DNA from: Segatella cerevisiae
Lineage (GTDB): Bacteria; Bacteroidota; Bacteroidia; Bacteroidales; Bacteroidaceae
Direction of reading: 5' to 3'
Assembly (NCBI RefSeq): GCF_024054555.1
Contig: NZ_JAMXLY010000021.1
Coordinates: 1 to 51,953, forward strand
DNA length: 51,953 nt
The notes below the pieces were generated by a model. It ran no database searches. It was not told where the DNA came from and worked only from the letters and a program-made list of their open reading frames with translations. The translations under genes and the position numbers were made by a program. Shown here in pieces: positions 34,062 to 44,065 of this stretch. Positions within the stretch are counted from its first letter, which is position 1, and each line of letters begins with the position of its first letter.

Positions 34062-36398
34062 TTATTTCCGGACTTTCCTGGTTCTCGTGCGGGGTTCAGG
34101 CGCATTCTTGATGATCTCCATACATTGATCGGAGGTCAGTTCTGCAGCCTGGTCATGCATCGTCTTAGGGATGCGGTAGTTCTTTCCTTCGTATGAGATA
34201 TAGGGGCCATAGCGGCCGTTGAGCACTTCCAAGTCTGGAATATCATCGAAAGATTTGAGATGGCGCTTTTTCTCGGCTTCTCTTTTAGCTTCAATGAGTT
34301 GGATAGCCGTATCGAGGGTCATGGTCAAAGGATCGTCAGTCTTTGGAATGGAGACATATTTCTTGTTGTGAAGGATATAAGGTCCGAAACGGCCAGCACC
34401 GATGGTGACAGGAGTACCTTCATAATCACCTACCTCACGCGGCAGTTTGAAGAGTTTTAGCGCTTCTTCAAGTGTGAGTGTTTCCATACTCTTGTCTTTG
34501 GGGATCTGGGAGAAACGGGGTTTCTCTTTATCTTCCGCAGAGCCTATCTGCACGACAGGACCATAGCGGCCGATTTTGACAAAGACAGGTTTCCCGCTTT
34601 TCGGATCTACGCCTAATTGCCGTTCTCCGGCTTTGTGCTCATTTCTGGCATTCATGACTTCCGTGACGGTAGGCTCAAATTTCTTGTCGAAGTCCTTCAT
34701 CATCGTATGCCATTCTTCTTTGCCGTCAGCGATACGGTCAAACTGTTGTTCCACTTTAGCCGTGAAATTATAATCCATGATGTCCGGGAAGTTCTTCATC
34801 AGAAAATCATTGACGACGATGCCTACATCAGTAGGAACGAGTTTGCCTTTTTCTGACCCGGTCATCTCTGTCTTTTTCCTTTGTGTGATTTGCAGGCCTT
34901 TCAGGGTGTCAATGGTATAACTGCGTTCCTTGCCCGGCTGATCGCCTTTCTGTACGTATCCGCGTTGCTGGATAGTAGAGATGGTCGGTGCATAGGTGGA
35001 AGGTCTGCCGATACCCAGTTCCTCAAGTTTCTTGACCAAGGAGGCTTCTGTATAGCGTAGCGGTGCCTGGGAGAAACGCTGGGTGGCTGCAATCTCACGA
35101 CGCTCCAACTGATCACCGGTCTTCATGACCGGCAGGCTGTGAACGAAATCTTCGGCATTGCTGTCTTCATCATCAGTAGACTCATGATAAACTTTCAAGA
35201 ACCCGTCGAAAGCGACGACTTCTCCATTGGCGACAAATTTCTCACTTGTATTGCTGATCGCAATCCCTGCTGTCGTCTTCTCGATCTTGGCATCTGCCAT
35301 CTGCGAGGCTGCCGTACGTTTCCAGATCAAGTCGTAGAGGCGGCGTTCCTGTGAGGTGCCTTCTATTTCTGTCTTACTCATGAAAGTCGGTCGGATAGCC
35401 TCATGAGCTTCCTGCGCGCCTTTGGAATGAGTGACGTAATTGCGGGGCTTGCTGTATTCTTTCCCATAGAGTTTGATGATCTCGTCCTTACTGGTGTTAA
35501 TGGCCAGGCTGGAGAGATTGACACTATCGGTTCGCATGTAGGTGATCTGTCCGCTTTCATACAACCGCTGGGCGACCATCATCGTCTGACTGACAGTAAA
35601 ACCGAGTTTTCTGGCAGCTTCCTGTTGAAGGGTGGAAGTTGTGAAAGGTGGTGCCGGCGTACGTTTCAGGGGTTTCTTGGAAACGTTTTCTACGGTGAAA
35701 GCAGCCTCTTTACACAGGTTCAGGAATTTTATGACTTCGTCATAACTCTTGAAACGCTTGTTCAGTTCGGCTTTTACTTCGGAAGCGCTGCCGTCCTGAC
35801 TGATATGCGCAAAGATCGCATTGACGCGGTAATAAGGTTCCGACTGAAACTTCTGAATCTCCCGTTCGCGTTCTACGATCAACTTTACCGCAACACTCTG
35901 TACACGACCTGCACTCAGTGCCGGCTTCACCTTTCTCCAAAGTACGGGTGAGAGTTTGAAACCGACCAAGCGGTCGAGGACACGACGAGCCTGCTGGGCG
36001 TTGACCAGATTCATATCCAAATGCCGAGGGTGTCGGATAGCTTCGATGATGGCAGGTTTGGTAATTTCATGGAACACGATGCGGCTGGTCTTGGCTTCGT
36101 TCAGCCCCAGGACTTCACAGAGGTGCCATGAGATGGCTTCTCCTTCGCGATCCTCATCAGATGCCAACCAAACTTTTTTGGCATTCTTGACGTTGGCTTT
36201 CAGGTCTGCTACCAGTTTCTTCTTTTCCGGTGGAATCTCATAGGTAGGATCCATCGTATTCTTGTTTATACTGAGTTCTTTTTTCTTAAGGTCCCGGATA
36301 TGGCCATAAGAGGACATTACCTTATAGTCTTTTCCTAAAAACTTTTCGATGGTCCGGGCCTTGGCAGGACTTTCGACGATAACCAGATTTTCTTGCAT
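34062..36398 (-). CDS. topA: DNA topoisomerase I
   Basis: This 778-aa type IA topoisomerase relaxes negative supercoils. It has the TOPRIM domain at the N-terminus (LVIVESPAKARTIEKFLG, then WLASDEDREGEAISWHL with the metal-binding DxD). The catalytic tyrosine lies in ITYMRTDSVNLS. Three C-terminal repeats of the type GRYGPVVQIG, GRFGPYILHNKKYVSIP and GRYGPYISYEGKNYRIPK replace the cysteine zinc ribbons of the E. coli enzyme, which is normal in Bacteroidota. The basic tail RTRTRKVRK ends the protein. It is first in the unit with aroK. Confidence 0.94.
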   Translation of the reverse strand: MQENLVIVESPAKARTIEKFLGKDYKVMSSYGHIRDLKKKELSINKNTMDPTYEIPPEKKKLVADLKANVKNAKKVWLASDEDREGEAISWHLCEVLGLNEAKTSRIVFHEITKPAIIEAIRHPRHLDMNLVNAQQARRVLDRLVGFKLSPVLWRKVKPALSAGRVQSVAVKLIVEREREIQKFQSEPYYRVNAIFAHISQDGSASEVKAELNKRFKSYDEVIKFLNLCKEAAFTVENVSKKPLKRTPAPPFTTSTLQQEAARKLGFTVSQTMMVAQRLYESGQITYMRTDSVNLSSLAINTSKDEIIKLYGKEYSKPRNYVTHSKGAQEAHEAIRPTFMSKTEIEGTSQERRLYDLIWKRTAASQMADAKIEKTTAGIAISNTSEKFVANGEVVAFDGFLKVYHESTDDEDSNAEDFVHSLPVMKTGDQLERREIAATQRFSQAPLRYTEASLVKKLEELGIGRPSTYAPTISTIQQRGYVQKGDQPGKERSYTIDTLKGLQITQRKKTEMTGSEKGKLVPTDVGIVVNDFLMKNFPDIMDYNFTAKVEQQFDRIADGKEEWHTMMKDFDKKFEPTVTEVMNARNEHKAGERQLGVDPKSGKPVFVKIGRYGPVVQIGSAEDKEKPRFSQIPKDKSMETLTLEEALKLFKLPREVGDYEGTPVTIGAGRFGPYILHNKKYVSIPKTDDPLTMTLDTAIQLIEAKREAEKKRHLKSFDDIPDLEVLNGRYGPYISYEGKNYRIPKTMHDQAAELTSDQCMEIIKNAPEPRTRTRKVRK

Positions 36399-37255
36399 AT
36401 CTCGCTCTTTATTGGTTTTTAAAGGCTGTGCGGGTAGTGGGCCTGAATGACCTTTACACTCACCTTACCTCTATCTTAACCGTCTTTCCTTCAGAAAAGA
36501 ATTCAGAATGACCGGCATGATTATCACCGGTTTACCCTCTATTGAAATCAAAAGGTTGTCTTGAACAGTCTTGAATAGAAGTCAGTTGCGGACACAGTTT
36601 ATTTGGGCGCAAAAGTAAGCAAAGTTTTGGCTTATACCTTATTGTATAAGATTATTTTTCTGTTTTTTAATGTTTTTAGGTGTAATTTATAGCATTTAAC
36701 TTTTTGTAAGGGAAAGGTAATGTCCGCAGGATTCTGTCTGTAAACAGATGGATTTGGTCTTCTCTTTTCAAGGTCTAGGCAGCAGAGTCTGTTTCTCAAA
36801 CCTGACAGACCGGATGCAATTCACTATTCATACGCCCTTGAAAGCGGCATGACCGTCATAGCGACCATGGTCTCCAGTCGTGAGACCGGTGGTCTATGGC
36901 ATCTTTATTTGCTTTTCCGAGTCGTTCCGCTGCCTGCTGCTAACCGGCACTATAACGATATGTTCAGTCTTACATCGGTTTGGAACCCCGGGCCTTTTAG
37001 GTTTTGAGCACCTTGTTCCATAGGTATATGAAGACTGTTCCCAAGGTTATATGAAGAAGGTTCCCAAAGGTATAGGAACGTGTGTACCATGGGTAGATAA
37101 CGGGATGTCCTTAGGTTTGGAACAGATGTTGATACGATACAGTAGGCCTTGTCTTATAGGCGATACCGGTATCCACCATCAAGTTGACTTGATGAGGTAA
37201 ACGATGAAATAAAGAAGTGAAAATATTCGGTGATGGATAGAATGTTTGCCTAAGG
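36399..37255. other. 857-bp intergenic region upstream of topA
   Basis: No gene is seen. The reverse complement of 36610-36617 reads TACTTTTG, a possible -7 box for topA with a roughly 200-base leader. Around 37017-37110, four imperfect copies of a 22-24-base unit (TTCCCAAGGTATATGAAGA-like) follow each other. The rest has no recognisable feature. Confidence 0.4.
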
Positions 37256-37777
37256 TTATTCCGGGTTTTTCAGGAATCGGTCTACACCCCTTCTGATGGA
37301 CTGAAGTCCGAACTTCTCAGTTTGCAGATCTGTCAGAGAGACCCACATCAGTTCGGCTGCATCGTCATTGGCTTGTGCCTTTTGGTAGTCGTCGACCGTG
37401 CATCTGAAAAAGAAGTCGAGGGTGGAAATATCCATCCCTGAATAATGATAGATATTAGGCAAACTGAAAAGATACCGGGCTGAAGTAATCTTCAATCCGG
37501 TTTCTTCCTTGATCTCACGTGCTATCCCTTCTTCTGCCGTTTCCCCGATATCTGTAAATCCTCCGGGAAGGTCCAGCGTGCCTTTTTGCGGATCACGTCC
37601 TCTCTTTTCGACGAGGATTTCGCCTTTTTCATTAATGATAAAAGCTGCAGTTGCGGCACTCGGATTAAGGAAATACTCAAATCCACAGTCCCGGCACTTT
37701 TTGCTTTTTCCGTCCTGAATATTGAAACGGTCAGAGCCACATACGGGGCAGAATTTGAATTTGTCTAAAGGATGCAT
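37256..37777 (-). CDS. NUDIX hydrolase with N-terminal zinc ribbon
   Basis: This 173-aa protein has a CxxC...CxxC zinc ribbon at Cys10, Cys13, Cys28 and Cys31, then a NUDIX domain with the box from GGFTDIGET through REIKEETGL at about 72-95, in which all Gly/Glu/Arg positions of GX5EX7REUXEEXGU are present. The zinc ribbon resembles that of NudC-type NADH pyrophosphatases, but the SQPWPFPxS-type specificity motif is absent. It hydrolyses a nucleoside diphosphate derivative of unknown identity. It lies 27 bases downstream of the sialate esterase stop on the same strand. Confidence 0.88.
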   Translation of the reverse strand: MHPLDKFKFCPVCGSDRFNIQDGKSKKCRDCGFEYFLNPSAATAAFIINEKGEILVEKRGRDPQKGTLDLPGGFTDIGETAEEGIAREIKEETGLKITSARYLFSLPNIYHYSGMDISTLDFFFRCTVDDYQKAQANDDAAELMWVSLTDLQTEKFGLQSIRRGVDRFLKNPE

Positions 37778-37803
37778 GTTGTGTTAGAATTTTGAAGGAC
37801 GGA

Positions 37804-39234
37804 TTACCAGTTGTCTGTTCTGAAAGGGAACAAGGGGAGGAGGGCGCCATTTTTGACATTGCCGTACCCCCAGTTACGGAAAGCATAGCGGACAGCTACA
37901 GGAGCCTTGACTTCCGGACAGGTGAGGATGATCCCCTTAGTCCAATAATAAGTTGCATGTGCCGGATGGAATATCCGATCAGATCCTGCCATCTCGAAGC
38001 CCTGCAAGTCTTCATAGCGGCTGATCGCTCCGTAATCATTCTGAAGATGGACATAGCAGGTGTCATGACTGATCTTCATGGATTTGAATTCCGGGCTGTC
38101 ACACCAAATAGCTTTCATCCCGTACGTCTTGTTCAGGGCTTGAAATGCCAGTCTTTCTCCCACCGGTTTCTTTTGGCAGGGATGGATCTGCTGACTCTCG
38201 TAAGGATAGACACAGTCGTCAATGCATACGATTCCACTGTTAGGTATGACCTTGGAGGCTTTCCATTGCGCTTCACGGAGTTTTGCACCGGCGTCCCCTT
38301 TGGGATCACCATAGTAATAGGGGGCAATCTGTACATAGTAGAAGGGGATGTTGTCGGCACGGAAATCCCGGCGCCATTGGCTGACGAGGATCTCAAGCAG
38401 ATGGGTATATTGCTCGGGAGAACTCCCTACGTTGGAGCATCCTTGATAGAACAGTATCCCCTTTACAGTATAGTTCAGGATAGGCGAAAATGTACCGTTT
38501 CCCCATACGAGAGGCCGAAGATAGTCGTTCTTGGAGTATTTGCGGACATTGGTCATCGAATCCAGACTCTCGCTGGTGTATTTCTTCAGGTTGGAGGCAT
38601 CCAACCAACTCTCCACGCGGGTACCTCCTTTATTTGCCATGATCAGTCCCACTGGTTCTTTCAAAGTTTTATTGAGAACTTTAGCAAAAAAGTACCCTAC
38701 TGCCGAACAATCTGCGACCGTATTAGGGGAGATCGTTGCCCATGAACAGTTGGCATCTTCCAGAGGTTTCATGCTCATCACGCTCGGAATCTTGACATAG
38801 TGAATGCCCTTGTTCTCGGATGCTTCCACTACAGCTTGGTTGTAGCCTTCTACAGGACAGTTGTCAAATCCTTTGAGCGTAATCTCCATATTGCTCTGGC
38901 CGGCACAGACCCACACTTCTCCTGAAAGAACATCGTGTAGGGTAGTTGTTTCCCCATCGTTGAAAGTGATGGAGAGTGGGGTATAACTTGCCGGCGGTGT
39001 CTTTACTGTCAGAGACCATTTTCCGTCTTTGCCGGTTTTTGCCGTATAGTTCATGGAACTCCAGGATACTGAGACCTGAATGCTTTTTCCCGGTGTGTCC
39101 CATCCCCAGAGGCGGGCGTCTGTCTGTTGCTGGAGGATCATACCGTCTCCTAACAAGTGGGGGAGTTTGACCTTCGCCTTTGCTCCCGTCATCATCGTGA
39201 CGAGAGCAATTGCCAATAGTGTTCGTTTGTTCAT
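37804..39234 (-). CDS. Sialate O-acetylesterase family, secreted
   Basis: This 476-aa SGNH-type esterase has an N-terminal signal peptide (MNKRTLLAIALVTMMTGAKA), an N-terminal beta-sandwich-like region (LPHLLGDGMILQQQTDARLW), and the nucleophile block GQSNME at residues 112-117. A downstream block YVQIAPYYYGDPKGDAG and an IHPCQKKPVGERLA motif carrying the catalytic histidine complete the active site. The family removes acetyl groups from sialic acid or plant polysaccharides. No polysaccharide-utilisation genes lie next to it, so the substrate is open. It lies in the same direction as the NUDIX gene. Confidence 0.85.
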   Translation of the reverse strand: MNKRTLLAIALVTMMTGAKAKVKLPHLLGDGMILQQQTDARLWGWDTPGKSIQVSVSWSSMNYTAKTGKDGKWSLTVKTPPASYTPLSITFNDGETTTLHDVLSGEVWVCAGQSNMEITLKGFDNCPVEGYNQAVVEASENKGIHYVKIPSVMSMKPLEDANCSWATISPNTVADCSAVGYFFAKVLNKTLKEPVGLIMANKGGTRVESWLDASNLKKYTSESLDSMTNVRKYSKNDYLRPLVWGNGTFSPILNYTVKGILFYQGCSNVGSSPEQYTHLLEILVSQWRRDFRADNIPFYYVQIAPYYYGDPKGDAGAKLREAQWKASKVIPNSGIVCIDDCVYPYESQQIHPCQKKPVGERLAFQALNKTYGMKAIWCDSPEFKSMKISHDTCYVHLQNDYGAISRYEDLQGFEMAGSDRIFHPAHATYYWTKGIILTCPEVKAPVAVRYAFRNWGYGNVKNGALLPLFPFRTDNW

Positions 39235-39272
39235 GATAGTTATATTAGGTCTGGCATGCTGATAGCGGATGA

Positions 39273-40448
39273 CTATTTCAGCAGTGCCTGTATTTCTTTG
39301 TCGAGATCTTTGATCTGTACATCCCGTTTCTGGAGGACATTGTTCCGGTCAATGAGGAAGTAGGTCGGAATCGTCTGGACATTGTACAGTTGGAGACTTT
39401 GCCCTTGTACGCCTCCTTCGTCACGCACGCAGATCCACGGTAAAGATGCCGTCTGTTGCTTCCAGTAAGACTCGTCAGGGTCTACGGATACTTGGTAAAT
39501 TTCGAATCCTTCTTTACTGTATTTGTTGTAAAGGCTTCTCAACCACATGATCCGCTGCATGCTCTGATCACTTGCAAATAGATGGAAGTCGAGCATGACA
39601 ACTTTACCTTTCAGAGAGGAGAGGGTCCGCTCCTGGTTCTTGTTGTCAGTCAACTTTAAGTCGATGAGGCCTGCATTGGATACCTGACTGGCAGCCAGAC
39701 TTTGTGACTGACGGGCTTCAACAATGCGGATGTTCTTCATTCCCTGCAAGGCTATCTGATGCAAGTTCTTGCCTCGTACCGAACCTGGATAGAATGTATC
39801 CCAACTCGTTGCTACGGCAGCGAAGACCTGTACGTCTGCCTTGGAAGCCTGAGGATTGAAGATCAGAGTGTTCTGTCCGCCAATCTGAATGGTCTGGAAC
39901 AACGCATAGTAGGAAGAAGCCTTCATCGGTTCCTTGAAAATATAATTGAGTTTTACTTTGTTCTTATAAGCCTCAATGATATTCCCGATGACCACTTCAG
40001 AGGAGTCGATGCCGTAAGAAGGGTTGCGTGCAATGGCATTGATCTTAGCCTGCAGTTGCATTTGCATGAGGGAGAGGTCCTTGATCCTCGAGCAGTCAGC
40101 TGATCCGCGGACTTTATACTGGGTAGATATGAAAGGCCATTTTGCAGTAACCGTAACGGTCTCGGTGGAGTCTATAGAGAGATTGATGCTCTGGCCTGCA
40201 ATGCGCAGGCGATAGAAGTCGGGGCATACAGAGTCGGCGGCGTTCTCCGCGAAATCAAAGTTTCCGGTAGAATCGAGTTTGACGGAATCGATTTTCACAG
40301 GTCCGTTCAAACTAATATTTTCTAAATACAATATGGAATCTTTTGCGTTTGTAATATTGCCTTCGATGTGGAATTTCTTGTTAGAGCAAGAGGTGGCAGC
40401 CAACGCTGATCCAATGAGGGCGATAGCGAATAGTTTTGATATTTTCAT
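39273..40448 (-). CDS. DUF4369/thioredoxin-fold lipoprotein lacking the CXXC motif
   Basis: The start at 40448 (MKISKLFAIALIGSALAATS) is preferred because a promoter (TTTG-N19-TAAATTTG on the minus strand, boxes at 40505-40512 and 40532-40535) lies upstream and the longer frame begins beyond it. The product is 391 aa with a lipobox around AATSC. An N-terminal DUF4369 domain (FHIEGNITNAKDSILYLENI) is followed by a helical linker and an AhpC/TSA-type thioredoxin fold (LSSLKGKVVMLDFHLFASDQ). The usual WCxxC is replaced by FASDQS (near residue 294), so thiol redox activity is unlikely. It is predicted to be anchored in the periplasmic side. Confidence 0.85.
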   Translation of the reverse strand: MKISKLFAIALIGSALAATSCSNKKFHIEGNITNAKDSILYLENISLNGPVKIDSVKLDSTGNFDFAENAADSVCPDFYRLRIAGQSINLSIDSTETVTVTAKWPFISTQYKVRGSADCSRIKDLSLMQMQLQAKINAIARNPSYGIDSSEVVIGNIIEAYKNKVKLNYIFKEPMKASSYYALFQTIQIGGQNTLIFNPQASKADVQVFAAVATSWDTFYPGSVRGKNLHQIALQGMKNIRIVEARQSQSLAASQVSNAGLIDLKLTDNKNQERTLSSLKGKVVMLDFHLFASDQSMQRIMWLRSLYNKYSKEGFEIYQVSVDPDESYWKQQTASLPWICVRDEGGVQGQSLQLYNVQTIPTYFLIDRNNVLQKRDVQIKDLDKEIQALLK

Positions 40449-40504
40449 TTTCCGGTTGTATTGTGATTTCTTCCCTGACTCCTCTTTAGAGTCGTAGATA
40501 TGTG

Positions 40505-40535
40505 CAAATTTAGTGTAAATACGGCAAAACACAAA
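40505..40535 (-). promoter_or_regulatory. Promoter of the DUF4369 lipoprotein gene
   Basis: On the minus strand TTTG (complement of 40532-40535) and TAAATTTG (complement of 40505-40512) are separated by 19 bases, a full Bacteroidota -33/-7 pair 57 bases before the ATG at 40448. Confidence 0.7.
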
Positions 40536-40747
40536 ATTATTTCCTGCATTTTTGACAGATATCGAAAGGATAGGATACCGGACTGTTCTTTCTGGAATTG
40601 GATTTTCTTTGGAAAATGATTCCACAGTCCTTCTTTCTCCCTTAACGAAAAAGCCTTTAAAGCAGTTTGTCCTCAAATCATAATGCCCTTTTCCGATAAT
40701 AAATATAAATAAATGCACTTTTTTTCGTGATTCAGTAATAAATTAGG

Positions 40748-40755
40748 TAACTTTG
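40748..40755 (+). promoter_or_regulatory. -7 box (TAACTTTG) of pnp
   Basis: A perfect TAnnTTTG match lies 74 bases before the pnp ATG, in an AT-rich region between the divergent genes. No good -33 box is seen. Confidence 0.5.
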
Positions 40756-40829
40756 CTTCGGTTTTACTGAAGAAACGCTTTGGTAAAGTTTTTAGATGTT
40801 AGTCAAAACAATAAAGTATTAAATTTTAG

Positions 40830-43124
40830 ATGAACGTAATTACGAAAACAGTTCAATTGCCAGATGGCAGGACCATCTCAATTGAAACCGGAAAGGTTGC
40901 AAAGCAGGCTGACGGCGCCGTTGTCCTTCGGATGGGCAATACCGTGATGCTTGCAACGGTTTGTGCAGCCACAGAAGCAGTACCTGGAACAGATTTCATG
41001 CCTTTACAAGTGGACTATCGCGAGCAGTATGCTGCCGCAGGTCGTTTCCCTGGTGGCTTTACCAAGCGTGAAGGTAAAGCTTCTGACAGTGAGATTCTTA
41101 CTTCTCGTCTTGTGGACCGTGTCCTTCGTCCACTATTTCCTTCTGATTTTCATACCGAAGTGTATGTGCAGGTGATACTTTTCTCGGCTGATAATGTCGA
41201 CCAACCTGATGCTTTGGCAGGATTCGCTGCTTCGGCAGCAATGGCTGCTTCAAATATTCCTATCGAATGCCCGATATCTGAAGTTCGTGTCGGCAGGATC
41301 AACGGTAAATACGTCATCGATCCTACCTTCCAGCAGATGTCTGAATCGGACATGGATGTCATGGTAGGCGCTACAAAGGATAATATCATGATGGTCGAGG
41401 GCGAGATGGATGAGGTTTCTGAACAGGATCTCATCGGTGCGCTCAAGGCTGCTCAGGAAGCCATCCAACCGATGTGCCAACTTCAGGAAGAGCTCTCTAA
41501 AGAACTTGGGACTGATGTCAAGCGGGAGTATTGTGACGAGACCAATGATGAGGACCTCCGCAAACAAGTCAAGGATGAACTCTATGACAAATGCTATGCT
41601 GAGGCTCAGGCTAGTGATGCAGACAAGAAGCATCGCGAGACGACTTACGATAAGATCAAAACTGATTTTGTAACTGAATATGATGCTGCCCATACTGATC
41701 TCTCTGAGGAGGATCTGAATGAGAAGCATGCTGAAATAGACCGCTATTTCGCTGATGTACAGCGTGATTCCATGCGCAACAGTGTCTTGGATACACGCAA
41801 ACGTATGGATGGTCGTGCCTTGGATGAGATCCGGCCTATTTGGTGCGAGGTTTCTCCACTGCCAATGCCTCATGGAAGTGCTATCTTCCAGCGTGGTGAG
41901 ACAATGTCCCTGAGCACATGTACGCTGGGTACCAAAATGGACGAGAAGCAGATCGACAATGTATTGGAAAAGGGCTATCAGCGCTTTATCCTTCACTATA
42001 ACTTCCCTCCGTTCTGTACAGGCGAGGCAAAGGCTCAAAGGGGCGTCGGACGCCGGGAGATCGGACACGGTCATTTGGCTTGGCGCGCTCTGAAAGATCA
42101 GATACCTGAGAATTTCCCTTATACCGTTCGCCTTGTTTCTGAAATCCTGGAGAGCAATGGTTCTTCTTCAATGGCTACTGTTTGTGCAGGTACGCTTGCT
42201 TTAATGGATGCCGGAGTGCCTATCAAAAAACCGGTTTCCGGTATTTCCATGGGTTTGATCAAAGACGGTGACCGGTATGCTATTCTGACTGATATTCTCG
42301 GTGACGAGGATCACTTGGGCGATATGGATTTCAAGACAACTGGTACTAAAGATGGTCTGACGGCTACTCAGATGGATATCAAATGTGACGGTCTGAGTTT
42401 CGAGATCCTCGAAGAAGCTTTGATGCAGGCTAAGGGTGCGCGTGAGCAGATCCTCGAGAAGATGCTGCAGACGATGCCTGAGCCTCGGAAAGACCTGAAA
42501 CCTCAGGTGCCGCGTATTGAGGCCTTCGATATTCCTAAGGAATTCATCGGCGCAGTGATCGGCCCTGGAGGAAAGATCATCCAGCAGATGCAGGAAGAGA
42601 CCGGTGCCACGATTACGATTGACGAATCTGACGGTAAAGGACATATCCAGGTTTCTGCACCTGATAAGAAGAGCATTGATTCTGCTTTGGCAAGAATCAG
42701 GTCTATCGTCGCTATCCCTGAAGTTGGCGAAGTTTATGAAGGCACTGTCCGCTCGATCATGCCTTATGGCTGCTTCGTAGAGATTATGCCGGGCAAGGAC
42801 GGACTGCTCCACATTTCTGAGATTGATTGGAAACGTCTGGATAGGGTTGAGGATGCCGGTATTCATGAAGGTGACAAGATCAAGGTGAAGTTGATTGACA
42901 TCGATTCCAAGACGGGCAAGTATAAACTTTCCCATCGGGCCTTGCTTCCTAAACCTGAAGGCTGGGTAGAGCGTGAGCGCCGTCCTCGCCGTGAGTTCGG
43001 TGACCGTGACCATGACCATGATCGTCGCAATTATCATGAGCACCGCCGCTTTGAGCATCATGATCATCAGGAAACTCCGGATAATGAGACGCCTCAAAAC
43101 GATAGCGGAAAACAGGAAGAATAA
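40830..43124 (+). CDS. pnp: Polyribonucleotide nucleotidyltransferase (PNPase)
   Basis: This 764-aa phosphorolytic 3'-5' exoribonuclease acts in mRNA turnover. Two RNase PH domains are present ([20 protein letters not shown] in the first; [20 protein letters not shown] in the second), followed by a KH domain ([20 protein letters not shown]) and an S1 domain ([19 protein letters not shown]). The tail after residue about 710 is rich in Arg, Asp and His, including repeated DHDHDRR and HHDHQ patterns. It is transcribed alone, followed by its own terminator. Confidence 0.95.
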   Translation: MNVITKTVQLPDGRTISIETGKVAKQADGAVVLRMGNTVMLATVCAATEAVPGTDFMPLQVDYREQYAAAGRFPGGFTKREGKASDSEILTSRLVDRVLRPLFPSDFHTEVYVQVILFSADNVDQPDALAGFAASAAMAASNIPIECPISEVRVGRINGKYVIDPTFQQMSESDMDVMVGATKDNIMMVEGEMDEVSEQDLIGALKAAQEAIQPMCQLQEELSKELGTDVKREYCDETNDEDLRKQVKDELYDKCYAEAQASDADKKHRETTYDKIKTDFVTEYDAAHTDLSEEDLNEKHAEIDRYFADVQRDSMRNSVLDTRKRMDGRALDEIRPIWCEVSPLPMPHGSAIFQRGETMSLSTCTLGTKMDEKQIDNVLEKGYQRFILHYNFPPFCTGEAKAQRGVGRREIGHGHLAWRALKDQIPENFPYTVRLVSEILESNGSSSMATVCAGTLALMDAGVPIKKPVSGISMGLIKDGDRYAILTDILGDEDHLGDMDFKTTGTKDGLTATQMDIKCDGLSFEILEEALMQAKGAREQILEKMLQTMPEPRKDLKPQVPRIEAFDIPKEFIGAVIGPGGKIIQQMQEETGATITIDESDGKGHIQVSAPDKKSIDSALARIRSIVAIPEVGEVYEGTVRSIMPYGCFVEIMPGKDGLLHISEIDWKRLDRVEDAGIHEGDKIKVKLIDIDSKTGKYKLSHRALLPKPEGWVERERRPRREFGDRDHDHDRRNYHEHRRFEHHDHQETPDNETPQNDSGKQEE

Positions 43125-43167
43125 ATCTTTCCATCTTCTTTCATGAAGATAGAATGCTGAAGATAAA

Positions 43168-43203
43168 GCTCCGCGAAAACCTTTCGTGGAGCCTTTCTTT
43201 TAC
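43168..43203 (+). terminator. Terminator after pnp
   Basis: GCTCCGCGAAA pairs with TTCGTGGAGC (one G-T pair) and is followed by a CTTTCTTTT run; it lies 44 bases after the pnp stop. Confidence 0.8.
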
Positions 43204-43317
43204 AAGGGCCGGATGCCTCTGTATAGAATGACTTTTAAACTATAGTTCTCCTATCTTTCAGGATAGAACTTCTACTTCTTCTTGTAATTATAAAAGTATT
43301 AAATATTATACAGATTC

Positions 43318-43351
43318 TTTTTGGAATTTTACATTTTTATTTATACATTTG
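43318..43351 (+). promoter_or_regulatory. Promoter of the rubrerythrin gene
   Basis: TTTTTG at 43318-43323 and TACATTTG at 43344-43351 are 20 bases apart, a good -33/-7 pair 49 bases before the ATG at 43400. Confidence 0.7.
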
Positions 43352-43399
43352 CATATGTCCCTGATATTGGGGACACAGTAATAATTTAACAAAAGCTTT

Positions 43400-43942
43400 A
43401 TGAAAAACTTAAAAGGGACTAAAACTGAGAAGAACCTGCAGGATGCATTCGCAGGTGAATCACAAGCACGAAACAAGTACACTTTCTTTGCATCTAAAGC
43501 TAAGAAAGACGGTTATGAACAAATTGCTGCTCTTTTCGAAGAGACTGCTAATAACGAGAGAGAGCACGCCAAACTTTGGTTCAAATACCTTGAGGGCGGA
43601 GACTGGAAAGCCACTGCTGACAACCTTCAGGCTGCTGCCGCCGGTGAACACTATGAGTGGACTGATATGTATCCTCGTATGGCCAAAGAGGCTCGTGAAG
43701 AAGGCTTCGATGTGATTGCTGCAAAATTTGCGATGGTAGGTGCCATCGAGAAGCATCATGAGGAGCGTTATCTGAAACTGCTGGAAAATGTAAAGCATGA
43801 CATTGTCTTCTCAAGAGACGGTGATAAGATCTGGAAATGCCGTAACTGCGGACATATCGTTGTAGGACCTAAGGCTCCTGGCGTTTGCCCGGTATGCGGT
43901 CATCCTCAGAGTTTCTTTGAGATTGCTGCTGACAACTATTAA
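43400..43942 (+). CDS. rbr: Rubrerythrin
   Basis: This 180-aa protein has a ferritin-like four-helix bundle with a di-iron site (glutamates in [43 protein letters not shown]) and a C-terminal rubredoxin-like domain with two CxxC pairs ([12 protein letters not shown] and [12 protein letters not shown]). Rubrerythrins reduce hydrogen peroxide in anaerobes, taking electrons through the rubredoxin domain, so the gene fits oxidative stress defence in an anaerobe. It has its own strong promoter and terminator. Confidence 0.94.
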   Translation: MKNLKGTKTEKNLQDAFAGESQARNKYTFFASKAKKDGYEQIAALFEETANNEREHAKLWFKYLEGGDWKATADNLQAAAAGEHYEWTDMYPRMAKEAREEGFDVIAAKFAMVGAIEKHHEERYLKLLENVKHDIVFSRDGDKIWKCRNCGHIVVGPKAPGVCPVCGHPQSFFEIAADNY

Positions 43943-43956
43943 TTGTAACTTTCAAG

Positions 43957-44015
43957 GATGCCTGGATATCAGGCATCTTATTAAAAAAGGCGGATTTTTG
44001 TGATCCGCCTTTTTT
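43957..44015. terminator. Two tandem hairpin terminators between rubrerythrin and the esterase
   Basis: GATGCCTG-GATAT-CAGGCATC at 43957-43977 is followed by a second stem AAAAAAGGCGGAT/ATCCGCCTTTTTT at 43983-44015 with T and A runs on both sides. It can end both the rubrerythrin transcript and the convergent esterase transcript. Confidence 0.85.
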
Positions 44016-44065
44016 GATGTGGTGATCCGTATGGGGGACACCACTAGATTGTTGAAGGGTGAGTT

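Noticed and set aside
37792..38745. 317-codon plus-strand frame opposite the sialate esterase
   Set aside because: The opposite strand encodes an esterase with signal peptide and catalytic motifs; the plus frame has none.
40449..40718. N-terminal extension of the first DUF4369 lipoprotein
   Set aside because: It runs over the promoter and places the lipoprotein signal internally.
42201..43097. 298-codon minus-strand frame opposite pnp
   Set aside because: It is a shadow of the KH/S1 coding region of pnp.
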